Positions 55,870 to 64,000 of a stretch of DNA of 64,000 nt are shown piece after piece. The position numbers were made by a program, and so were the translations under genes. Source of the DNA: Yponomeuta sedellus. Taxonomy: Eukaryota; Arthropoda; Insecta; Lepidoptera; Yponomeutidae. How positions within the stretch are numbered: the stretch's first letter is position 1; the number at the start of each line of letters is the position of its first letter. The notes below the pieces were generated by a model that was given only the letters and a program-made list of their open reading frames with translations, had not been told where the DNA came from and did no database searches. Location of the stretch: assembly GCA_934045075.1 (NCBI GenBank), contig OW203732.1, forward strand, positions 14,176,201-14,240,200. Direction: 5' to 3'.

Positions 55870-57228
55870 CAGCTGGTGTATCTGCCTTCTGGGCCAGTCA
55901 TAAGCAGCAACCTCCTCGTGCCATGCAAAAGCAGTTAGTAGGCTAGTCTATACACAAGCAGCCTTGCCTCTGTGCCAGTCAGTAGCAGCGACCTCCTTGT
56001 ACAATAGAAAAGCAGCTGGTAAGTCAGTCAGTTGGCAGTGAGCTCTTTGTACAAACAAAAGCAGCTGATGTCTTACCTTCTGGGCTAGTTAGTTGGCAGC
56101 AACTAAGTACCATAAAAAACCAGCTGGTGGCTAGTCCGTTAGCAGCAACCTCCTTATACCATACAAAGATATTGATGACAATTATGGAATCTTATCATAT
56201 TATAGGATCCAATGTATTAACTTTGAGATAGTTTTAAAAAGATTTTTTCTGCTGCCGCTGCCTTTTGCTCAGCGACTGGTATAATAAATTGACATACAGC
56301 AAACAAAATGGAAATTCTTTATGTTGAAATAAAATTATTGATTTCTTATTCAAAGCGGTTGGTAGGCAAGCCAGTTGTCGGTCTCCTTATACCACACAAA
56401 AGCAGTTGAAAGGCCAGAAAGTTGGCAGGAATCTCTCGTACCATACAAAAGATCTGGTATGTCTACCTCCTGGGCCAGTAAGCTGGCGGCGACTCTTTCG
56501 TACGATAGAAAAGATCTGGCCCTAGAGTAATAGAAGGATATAAGCACGACAATGGTTGTTATTTGCCTCAATTAGCAGTAAAAAGTCATTCCAGCGGAAT
56601 AACCCGCGCAAATTAAATGGGTATCTCTCGCGAAGAAGATGGAATCGGGCGAGGCACTGAATTAAGTAGCATGGGTTATACCATTGCAATACCATTGGTT
56701 ACTAGACTACCGATAGAGTGAATGAAACGACCATTACCGGACTAATATAGCTCTATTGAACAATTACTATGCTTTTTGAGACTCGCCCCTCTGGTACCTT
56801 TACCTCCTAGGCCAGTCGAATTGGTGCGAATCTCTCATTTCTTACAAAAGATCTGGTATATCTACGTTCTGGGCCAGTAAGTTGGCAGCGACTTTTCCGT
56901 ATCTCTGCCTCCTGTGCCAGTAAGTTGGCACCAACACTCTGGTACCATACAAAAGATCTGGTATCTCTAACTCCGGGCCAGTAAGTTGGCAGGAATGCTC
57001 CCGGACCATACAAAGGATCAGGTATCTCTACCTACTGGGCCAGTAATTAGGCAGCGACACTCTGGTACCATACAAAAGATCTGGTATCTCTAACTCCGGG
57101 CCAGTAAATTGGCAGGAACGCTCCCGGACCATACAAAGGATCAGATATCTCTACCTACTGGGCCAGTTATTAGGCAGCGACACTCTGGTGTCATACAAAA
57201 GATCTGGTGTCCGTACCTCCTGGGCCAG
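55870..57228 (-). repeat. Tandem array of about 16 decayed copies of the STRAP stop-codon region
   Basis: Each unit (about 50-75 bp) resembles GGCCAGTCAGTTGGCAGCGA plus CTTCCTTGTACC on the + strand, which is the complement of the last STRAP codons (GYKEVAAN), the TGA and the start of the 3' UTR, then ATACAAAAGATCTGGTAT. Copies lie near 55890, 55975, 56025, 56085, 56135, 56360, 56412, 56478, 56812, 56868, 56915, 56970, 57035, 57090, 57160 and the gene itself. A higher-order unit of about 125 bp is visible in 56955-57200. Inserts at about 56165-56342 and 56525-56795 break it. Confidence 0.85.
56228..56342 (+). repeat. LINE tail inserted in the STRAP-end array
   Basis: TTTTTTCTGCTGCCGCTGCC ... 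GTTGAAATAAAATTATTGAT matches 45450-45575. It interrupts the tandem array, so it came after most of the amplification. Confidence 0.6.
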
Positions 57229-57419
57229 TCAGTTGGCAGCGACTTCCTTGTACCCGTTGGCGAGCGGCGGCTCGTTGCTTCGCCGCCACAGGCCGTACAC
57301 GCGGCCGGGCGTGCCCTGCCACAGACGCACGGTCCCGTCCTCAGAGCCTGTCGCGTATAGCTCTCCGTCCGGCGACCACCGTACGCAGTGCACCGGCCCA
57401 AAGTGGCCTTTGTTCGATT
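57229..57419 (-). CDS. Strap: STRAP exon 7: last WD repeat and stop
   Basis: [20 protein letters not shown], then [40 protein letters not shown] and stop. The conserved YGLW block closes the propeller. The tail is short and neutral. The stop region is the unit of the downstream array. Confidence 0.95.
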
Positions 57420-60400
57420 CTGCGGATGGCAAGGGTCCTAATTGTATTCACTGATAGGTAAAGAGTAAGAAAGTGGGTTGAGATGGGAAGACCTCGATGT
57501 CGCCTCGAAGACTCTCCAAGTAAATATTATCTTTTTTAAAGGCTCTGTCCCGGACTACAGGATGTAAGTAAGAGTAAGAAATGTTTTAAAAACCTATTTA
57601 GAGGCTAAAAATTGCACCCATGCCGGGATTCGAACCCGCGATCTCTGGCTATCCGTGCCAGCACTCTTTCCAACTGAGCTAATGGGAGACTCACCGGCAT
57701 CAGTGAAATTTCGAACCTCTTTACACTATTCTCTGTATTACGTACAGGCAGCGACATCTGGCTGAAGTAATTTGCATCACTTGCAGCCCCGAGTACCTAC
57801 TTTGCAGTTAGGTTTTTACATCGGAATGATATCGCTTTACCCACATGATTATACTATAATAGGTTTTTAAAATTGTCCTTAGCACGGGTTAGTGCATTAA
57901 AAATAAAAATAGTATAAGAAATGTTTTATTTAAAACAATCTAAAATGGAGACCATGTATTAGACCTTAATATTAGAAAAAACATGTTTAACTTCGATGGA
58001 CAAGTTGAGAATGAGATGGTGACACTGGTAATTAGCCGTTTATTGTCTGTTATTTGACCATGGTGTTCTATTATTCTTCGATTTTGTGACCCCGAGAGAT
58101 CTCGACCCGGAAAAAGTCACGCGAACCACTTGACGCGGTCGAATTGTTAAGGTTGAAATTTCTCGTAGTCATAATCTCACGCTCCCTCTTCTACGACTAA
58201 TATACTCAAGTAGCTCGTAGCTCTGTAGTTCCAAATGAACGTGCATTCATTACTATTAAATAAATATCGTTAGCGATATCGTCAGAACGTTTTGTTTTAA
58301 ACTTGCTGTAGCATGTGTAGCTGTAGCTTGCTGTAGCACCTCTAATCCCGTCAGCGAAAGTAGACGAAGGGTTGAATTACATGCGTCCACATGAACGAAC
58401 AACAGAGTAGCTGAACAACAATAATTACGCATCGAAGTATGAAAAGTGAACGCAATTTCCGAGTTAGTCCCATAATATTTGGTTTTTATTAATAAGTGGA
58501 TTAACCTGATCAAATACACCAGGACCTCTTATGCAACAATTAATCTGGCTGTGGTGTTGGAGGGCGACTATAAAGAGCATTAACAGTGCGGCGAGCAATA
58601 CAACTATTTATTACGTCGACGGCATTGCCAGCTAGCGGCGGCCCGTCGTTAATATACTCTATTACTACTTGTACCCTTACCCAGCTCTGTCCCCGTGTTG
58701 TAGTCGAACTTGTAGACCTTAAGGTCCTCGCCACCGCAGGCGAAGGCGGCGCGGTTCGGCGCTAGCGAGGCCGAATAGCACTTGGTGGGGACGCTGTACT
58801 CGCGCATCTGGCGCATTGTGTCGGACGAGTAGAAAGAAACGCTTGTCCCTGGAATTGGGATTAGCATAATTTTACTTCAGCAATAGCATAAGCAGCCTAG
58901 CTTAAAGAAGATAGACTTTAACTCAAAGGCAGAATTAGTTTCATCAGCACATATACCCATGAACATTAAATACAAAAAGTGCCATGACCAGGATTTGAAA
59001 CTGAAAACTTGTGACACTGTAGGTTTCCTTTTCATGCCAAACAATACACGATAAAAACCAGTTTAATGAAGTACTTAATCGTTGTGGTAACATCATCTAT
59101 AAATTATGGATAAGAGTAACATTGATACTCGTAACATAATATGTTACTTAGTCTACTTACCATGCGCAACAGTTAAAATGGCACCGTCCCTAGACAACTC
59201 TAGGCTGTTTGGAATTGACGAGAATTCTATCTTCTGCACCTCCTGAAAAATGGAAAAAACAAATTTTAATCCGTGAAAGAGATAATTGCAAAAGCATCAA
59301 TAGTGGACATCCAATTCAATTAAGATGAACCAAAGATTGACTGTCTGTATGAGGCCGAGATTTTTCTGAGAAAAAATATGTCGTTACAGTCGTCGACAGA
59401 GATTGGAAACGTGCATTTAAACGTGCGTTAAAAAAGAGCTGATAACTGAACAAAGATCCATAAAATTGAGCAGCAAAACAGAGTGTTTGTAGCCAAAGCG
59501 AGATAGATACCTGTCCAGAGTTGCGATCCCACACTCGAAGCGTGCAATCGTCGCTGACACTGGCGACGCGCGAGTTGTGTAGAAACACAGCGTGCCGAAT
59601 GCTGCTCGTATGCGCGCTCATCTTCTCCACGGCTGCAAATTGCAAATATATTGAGGACTTGGTTTCATTACAGAGATTAAATTTATATTGGCCACTCTTC
59701 TCCACGGCTGCAAATTCCAAATATATTGAGGACTTGGTTTCATTAGAGAGATTAAATTTATATTGGCCACTCTTCTCCACGACTGCAAATTGCAAATATA
59801 TTGGGGACTTGGTTTCATTAGAGAGTTTAATGTATATTGGCCACACCTAAGTAGTAAGTTTTCACTTTCTCACCAATAGGTACATCACCGTAACGTGTTT
59901 GGCAATTTTTTTGTGATTTTGTTTTTCATGTATTTTTCGTGTATATACCGTTTTGATCTATACTTTCTACGTTCTGTTACTTGTAGATTTATAATGCAGT
60001 AAATAAATATAATAGGCCGCCAATTGTACTATGTATATTTGCAATTGTTTTGTATTTGTTGTTTTTCCAGTGTACAATAAAGAATATTCTTATCTTTTAA
60101 AATTTGTTTATTCCATAAACATATCAAATTACAAAAAATTGTCTCAGAGCCATGTAACATGCCGAAGCTTGCGTTACAGGTACCTAGCCATACACCTCCA
60201 CTGATTTTCCTTTTTTATAAGTTATTCAATGGAATAATTGTTTAAAATTAGTGATGATGATGGTGATATCAACCCTTGGTATATTGCCATTGCTGGGGCA
60301 TGGGCATTTAAAATTAGTAGGAGGCAAAAAAATTCATTGCAGAATAACAATAAATTAAATTAATGCAAGGGTGAATTGTGTGTGTAAGCTACATGTGAGC

Positions 60401-63400
60401 TTTGTATTACGTGTGTGTCTTGCATAAAAGAAAGATCTATCTATAAATTCGGAAATAGCTAGGTATATCGTAATTAACTCACCTCCAGCCTCCGGCTTGT
60501 TTAGGTCAAACACGCGGATGAGCTTCTCGTTGCTTGCGGTGAGGAGCAGTGTGTCATCCGAGTTGAAGTTGACGCTCTTCACGATGTGCTCGTGATCGAA
60601 CGTGTGGCTAACCTCGCCGTAGCGCGCGTCCCACAGTTTGGCTGCGGAGTGAAGTAGACATATTGTTAGATGTGGGCCCTTTTTCATTCATAACTAGCTG
60701 ACCCCGCGAAATTCGTACCGCCTGACAGTCGATTCTTTTTTTTTTTTTACTCTCCGTAAGAACCATCCTCGTACAGTACTACACATCATAAAAGTCCCTT
60801 CGTTAATCTACGTTCGCGCAGACTACGAAGAAGGGTAACGAAAGTACCCGAAGCTATAAGTACATTCAACATGATCTTTAACCGATACGATTAAGGTACA
60901 GAATTGATTGCCGCAGTAGCGCTGCCTATTTCGCTCACGCTAATATTGCCAAACTAATAGTCACCTGCATCGATGACGTTGAATCAACCAATAGCAACAA
61001 AGGCGCGCGGCCTGCCATAAAATGAAACTACCTGATTGGTCGATCAACTTGCCGCACATCCAAAATTTGGTCATCTGCGCAGGTACATCCGCGGGACTTA
61101 TTTCTTGTGTAGCACTGTACTTCAAGGAATATTCTAAAAAAACAATTAGCAAAATCGGTTCTGCTGCACTCGAGATTTGCACTTACCAACACATTCAGCG
61201 ATTCATTTTTATATTATAGATTTAGTAGAGCGGTCTTAGCGGTATCACGTCCGATTGTCATGCCGGAGATCGTGGGTCCGATTCCCACTGGGGGCCGCGC
61301 TGCACCATTGTACAGGGTATCCTAGTTTGAGACCAGGCCAAGTGATTGTGTTGTGGCAAGTTTGGCAAGGCCGATTAGACCACAAGTAGGAAAATTCCGC
61401 TCAAAAAAACTAAGAAATTCTGCTTCATGAGACGCGGCCCTGAGATTTCCGCATTTTTAATTTAATCCCTGTTTTTTTGTACCTGTAGACCTCCCAGTGT
61501 TGGCCACAGGCCTTATCTCAAAGAGATGGTGTGGAATTGAACAAACTGCGAGAGTGTGAATATACACTTTTCTCCCAAAAACTCGCGACTTGTGGCGAGT
61601 AAAGGCCCAAGGCGAGACTCGAGGCGAGAGTGTAAATGAACCGCCTTACGGAGAAACATTCCCACCCACAATAAGCAACTTGCGAGATAAACGCCTTTTA
61701 TGAACCTACTTAATTGCTTTGTTCCGTGCATTTGTTTAGGAATTTTATATTTTATAAACTATATCGGAACAAAAAAGTGAACAATGTTATACAAGGTGTA
61801 CAATAAAGAATAATCAATTTACTTATCTACAGATAAAGAACGCAGTTTACTGAAATGTTACTGGGAGTTACCCCCTATGATAGCACAATGTGGCGCTCTT
61901 TAGGGGAGGGCTATGTCCAGCACTAGTATAGCCTGTCGACGACGACGACTGGGAGTTGGATTTTTCTTTAGTTTACATCCATGTTTGTGAAGTCTAAGTG
62001 GCCCAATTGCAATACCAATATCACCGTCCAATTGAGCTATCAGGGTTAAGATTCTACCTGAGAAGTCAGCAGCACCACTGGCTGCTAAGTTAGCATTCTG
62101 AGACAGGGCGACCCCCCAGACGGCGCCCTTGTGGCCCTCGAAGGTCCCGATCCAGTCCCCCGTCTCGCCTTGCCGCAACATTGGCTTGCCATCTGAAAGG
62201 GAAAATGGCGTTTTTTATATCATCATCATCAGCCCACCTATGCCCACTGTTGGGTATAGGTCTTTACCCCCAGATGCCATCTCTCAACCACTTATGAATG
62301 TTGATGAAGCGAAGGTGATCCGTCAGGATCGTGGCAAGTGGCAGTCCCTGGTCTCTGCCTACCCCTCTGGGATATAGGCGTGAGGTTATTTATGTGTGCC
62401 ATGTCTTACGGTCTCGTGCCATCCGCATCCACGGACCCTCCGCCGACTCAACAATGTCCTCGGACCATCGGGCTGCTGGTCTGCCCACTGACCGTCTTCC
62501 TGTTCTCGGTGTGTTTCATAACCCAACTTCTTTTTATTACTTATATTACTAGCTGACCCAGCGAACTTCATACCACCTAACAGTCGATTCTTAAAAACAT
62601 TTTTTTTTCTCTCCGTAAGAACCATCCTCGTATTTCAAGGAATATTAAAAAAAAAGAATTTGCGAAATCGGTTCCACTGCTCTCACAAAAGAAAATCTAA
62701 GTCATAAAACATCGTTCTCCTTGAACATCGACTAATTTTATAATTCTGTATCTTTTTCGTTTTATTGACTTTTCTAGTTCATGTCACTGATTCTGTAAAT
62801 ATTCTTCTTGTCTCCATCTCATTGCCTATTTGTTCTAATCTTTTTCTATTATATTTGTTTTACCTGTTTTCCATTACTTTTCTTGTTTAAACATTTCATT
62901 CCATAACAATAAGTCCAGATGTGGCTGATATATATGTCTGCATATTGATAATCAAAAAGTGGAAGTATGACAATCTAAACAAATTACTTTTAATAATGTC
63001 CATAAGTTTGTCTATTGATTGTCCATTGAGAATTGCCATTCCATGTAAGGCTAGAATATAGATTTCCCAAGTTCATTGTCAGATAATTGAAGGATTAACA
63101 TAACAGGAATAGGCGATGAAGTTATGTAAATTGTAAAGTAGTCTGATTAATTACAACAGAAACAGTACTAATGAGAATAATTATGATATTGTGAAATTAT
63201 GACAATAGCCAATGTAAATGAGACAGGCAAAAGGACATGTTACCTATAAGAAAACCACATAAGAATATACTTGATATTTATACTTTTTCTTCAATAAAAA
63301 TAACAATCATGTCAAGTGTAATGTTGAACCTTGATAAAGCACAAGGCAAGCCACACATCAACATGTGAAATGTCAACATGTTACCCAAGAAAGTGGCAAT

Positions 63401-63875
63401 ACTCCATGTCGTTATAAACTGTTTCGCGTCGAGACAAAGGGCAACTTCAATATAGTTTACTGTCAGGACATGAAAAACACAAAGTCGCCAAGGTAAACAG
63501 CCACCTCGGGGAAACATACGAGCGGATACTCAAGGTGTTTCCTGCTCCGGCGGAAGAGAAGGTCATCATTCTACTCGCCTAGAATGCACAACCGGTGCAC
63601 GCTTACAAGGAAAGTGAAGGCCTCCCGAACAAATCTCGTCATCAAACATCTGTCACCAAATTACACTGTCAAGTCAAGCAAATACACTTGCAGGTCTTCC
63701 CTCCACAACTGGGTCAAAGATTAAGGCAACCCCGCGCAAGAAATATCGGTTCAAACTCACCTTTGCAAGCCGAAATCAAATAAAAACCATCTTTTGTAAC
63801 GTCACTAAAATCCAAATGCACCACAGGTCTGGTGTGTCCGCCGCATGTTAGAGGAACTTGCTTGAAAGTCGTCAT
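57229..63875 (-). CDS. Strap: STRAP: serine-threonine kinase receptor-associated protein (complete, 7 coding exons)
   Basis: Exons (transcript order): 63875-63761, 62192-62058, 60641-60483, 59632-59511, 59242-59161, 58848-58681, 57419-57229. Phases agree throughout, giving 323 residues with Met at 63875 and TGA at 57229. It is a WD40 beta-propeller. Visible repeat marks include [97 protein letters not shown] and VRLWQG. STRAP acts as an adaptor in TGF-beta receptor signalling and as part of the SMN (unrip) complex in the cytoplasm. The Drosophila counterpart is wmd. It is a little shorter than the 350-residue mammalian protein because the acidic C-terminal tail is missing. It converges on the peroxidase gene; no functional link is implied. 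Confidence 0.96.
57588..57914 (-). mobile_element. Family E tRNA-like retroposon, full length (327 bp), 13-bp target duplication
   Basis: TAAGAAATGTTTT flanks it at 57575-57587 and 57915-57927. Read on the - strand: TTTTTAATGCACTAACCCGT, a leader of about 210 bp including CTCGGGGCTGCAAGTGATGC, then CCCATTAGCTCAGTTGG and GATCGCGGGTTCGAATCC, then about 40 bp ending TAGGTTTTTAAAA. The tRNA-like block is in the 3' part. Confidence 0.85.
58681..58848 (-). CDS. Strap: STRAP exon 6
   Basis: [20 protein letters not shown], then [20 protein letters not shown] and [13 protein letters not shown]. The [15 protein letters not shown] block is highly specific for STRAP. The acceptor is AATTCCAG and the donor GTAAGG on the - strand. 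Confidence 0.95.
59161..59242 (-). CDS. Strap: STRAP exon 5 (82 nt)
   Basis: [20 protein letters not shown], then AILTVAHG. The acceptor is TTTTTCAG and the donor GTAAGT. Joins exons 4 and 6 in frame. Confidence 0.93.
59511..59632 (-). CDS. Strap: STRAP exon 4
   Basis: [20 protein letters not shown], then [20 protein letters not shown]. The acceptor is ATTTGCAG and the donor GTATCT. The acceptor and first exon bases are tandemly copied just upstream in the intron (59633-59850). Confidence 0.94.
59618..59850 (-). repeat. 75-bp tandem repeat containing the STRAP exon 4 acceptor (three copies)
   Basis: TCTTCTCCACGGCTGCAAAT (+ strand), the complement of acceptor ATTTGCAG plus exon start CCGTGGAGAAGA, recurs with a 75-bp period at about 59621, 59696 and 59771. 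Each unit then has TGCAAATATATTGAGGACTT and GGTTTCATTA. So three near-identical acceptors stand in a row. The 75-bp unit is 25 codons long, which keeps frames open across the array. Confidence 0.9.
60483..60641 (-). CDS. Strap: STRAP exon 3
   Basis: [20 protein letters not shown], then [20 protein letters not shown] and [12 protein letters not shown]. Typical STRAP repeat 3. The acceptor is CTCCGCAG and the donor GTGAGT. Confidence 0.95.
60694..61219 (+). mobile_element. Repeat A copy split by a MITE
   Basis: The two halves, 60694-60770 and 61121-61219, form one repeat A copy. The insert 60775-61116 (342 bp) has inverted ends AGTACTACAC and GTGTAGCACT and a GTAC duplication at 60771-60774 and 61117-61120. 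Confidence 0.8.
60775..61116. mobile_element. Non-autonomous DNA element, 342 bp, GTAC duplication
   Basis: The inverted ends extend imperfectly to about 24 bp (AAAAGTCCC on the left, GGGACTTATTTCTT on the right). The interior has no domain that I recognise. The 4-bp duplication does not settle the superfamily. Confidence 0.7.
61215..61495 (+). mobile_element. tRNA-derived SINE (family F)
   Basis: An A-box-like GCGGTCTTAGCGGTATCAC and a B-box-like GTGGGTCCGATTCCCAC lie about 45 bp apart. The body continues with CAAGTGATTGTGTTGTGGCA. Intact enough to be a tRNA-type SINE; it is not a functional tRNA because the acceptor stem does not close. Confidence 0.65.
61865..61945 (+). mobile_element. 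Repeat C fragment
   Basis: TTAGGGGAGGGCTATGTCCA, then GCACTAGTATAGCCTGTCGA, preceded by a LINE-like tail TGTACAATAAAGAATAATC. Confidence 0.6.
62058..62192 (-). CDS. Strap: STRAP exon 2
   Basis: [20 protein letters not shown], then [20 protein letters not shown] and ADFS. The [18 protein letters not shown] block is diagnostic of STRAP. The acceptor is CCTTTCAG and the donor GTAGAA. Confidence 0.96.
62285..62400 (+). mobile_element. RTE-like LINE 3' end
   Basis: TTGATGAAGCGAAGGTGATC, then GTGGCAGTCCCTGGTCTCTG and GGGATATAGGCGTGAGG, as at the end of the 21036-21735 element. It sits 93 bp upstream of STRAP exon 2 in transcript order. Confidence 0.65.
62549..62690 (+). mobile_element. Repeat A copy (truncated)
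   Basis: CTAGCTGACCCAGCGAACTT through GAATTTGCGAAATCGGTTCC; the last part of the family consensus is missing. Confidence 0.7.
62700..63760 (-). other. STRAP intron 1, no other gene seen
   Basis: AT-rich intronic sequence. ORFs here (for example 63278-63517) have no recognisable domain. Confidence 0.6.
63761..63875 (-). CDS. Strap: STRAP exon 1: start codon
   Basis: [20 protein letters not shown], then [18 protein letters not shown]. The match to the conserved STRAP N-terminus (PLTC.GHTRPVV.L.FS) fixes the start. The donor is GTGAGT; the exon ends one base into an Asp codon. The ATG context is ACACAATGA. Confidence 0.95.
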
Positions 63876-64000
63876 TGTGTTTTAAAATTGTATAAAGTGG
63901 ACTTTTGAAAAAATAATACTAATTTCTTTGATAACTAAAAATTAACCTAATGAGTCTGATCGTGCTGAAGTTTGACAATCGACTGATGATGGCGGCGGTT
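63876..64000 (-). promoter_or_regulatory. Strap: STRAP 5' UTR and probable core promoter
   Basis: Upstream of the ATG on the - strand lies an AT-rich leader. About 110 nt upstream an initiator-like ATCAGTCG (TCAGTC complement at 63981-63986) matches the arthropod Inr. No TATA box is seen. The window ends soon after, so the promoter is incomplete. Confidence 0.35.

Noticed and set aside
55870..57228. CRISPR-like array
   Set aside because: Units are contiguous decayed tandem repeats of a gene end without unique spacers, in an animal genome.
59521..59850. 109-codon + strand ORF across the 75-bp array
   Set aside because: The open frame results from the repeat period being a multiple of three; the real coding strand is the minus strand of STRAP exon 4.
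61230..61300. tRNA gene near the STRAP intron 2 repeat
   Set aside because: Boxes A and B are present but the stems do not close; it is a SINE head.

Overview
The window is animal nuclear DNA, AT-rich and crowded with short interspersed repeats. I read it as a moth or butterfly genome. The support is the intron-exon structure with GT..AG introns, the repeat families of lepidopteran type, and two genes whose spliced products match insect families. No bacterial, viral or organellar gene set is present, and there is no rRNA or CRISPR array.

Two protein genes can be followed exon by exon, and they converge. The first, on the + strand (14949-53847, 22 coding exons, all splice phases compatible), encodes a secreted two-domain animal haem peroxidase of about 1,334 visible residues. 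Its start-codon exon was not found. The N-terminal peroxidase domain has lost the distal His, the haem-linking Asp, the catalytic Arg and the proximal His, so it looks like a pseudoperoxidase. An RRKR furin-type site lies in the linker. The C-terminal domain keeps the full catalytic set and ends in a Cys-rich VWC-like tail. The second gene, on the - strand (57229-63875, 7 coding exons, 323 residues, complete), is the WD40 protein STRAP (serine-threonine kinase receptor-associated protein).

Layout: 1-14948 is gene-poor, with MITEs, palindromes, a THAP fragment and a TIR element carrying a MADF ORF. 14949-43367 is the first half of the peroxidase gene, with long repeat-filled introns. 43368-53847 is the compact second half. 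53848-57228 holds the peroxidase 3' UTR and a tandem array derived from the STRAP stop-codon region. 57229-63875 is STRAP. 63876-64000 is its 5' flank.

The most unusual signal is that both genes carry decayed tandem copies of their own exon edges inside introns or 3' flanks. Six independent sites are seen: peroxidase exons 2, 3, 16 and 18, STRAP exon 4 (acceptor side) and STRAP exon 7 (stop-codon side). Other points of note are a 575-bp hAT-like element with perfect 8-bp target duplications and subterminal TGCCGTAT motifs, an 898-bp GC-rich retroposon with 16-bp duplications, and a retroposed element that carries a tRNA-like cloverleaf in its 3' half rather than at its 5' end. All calls come from reading and hand translation; no database search was made.
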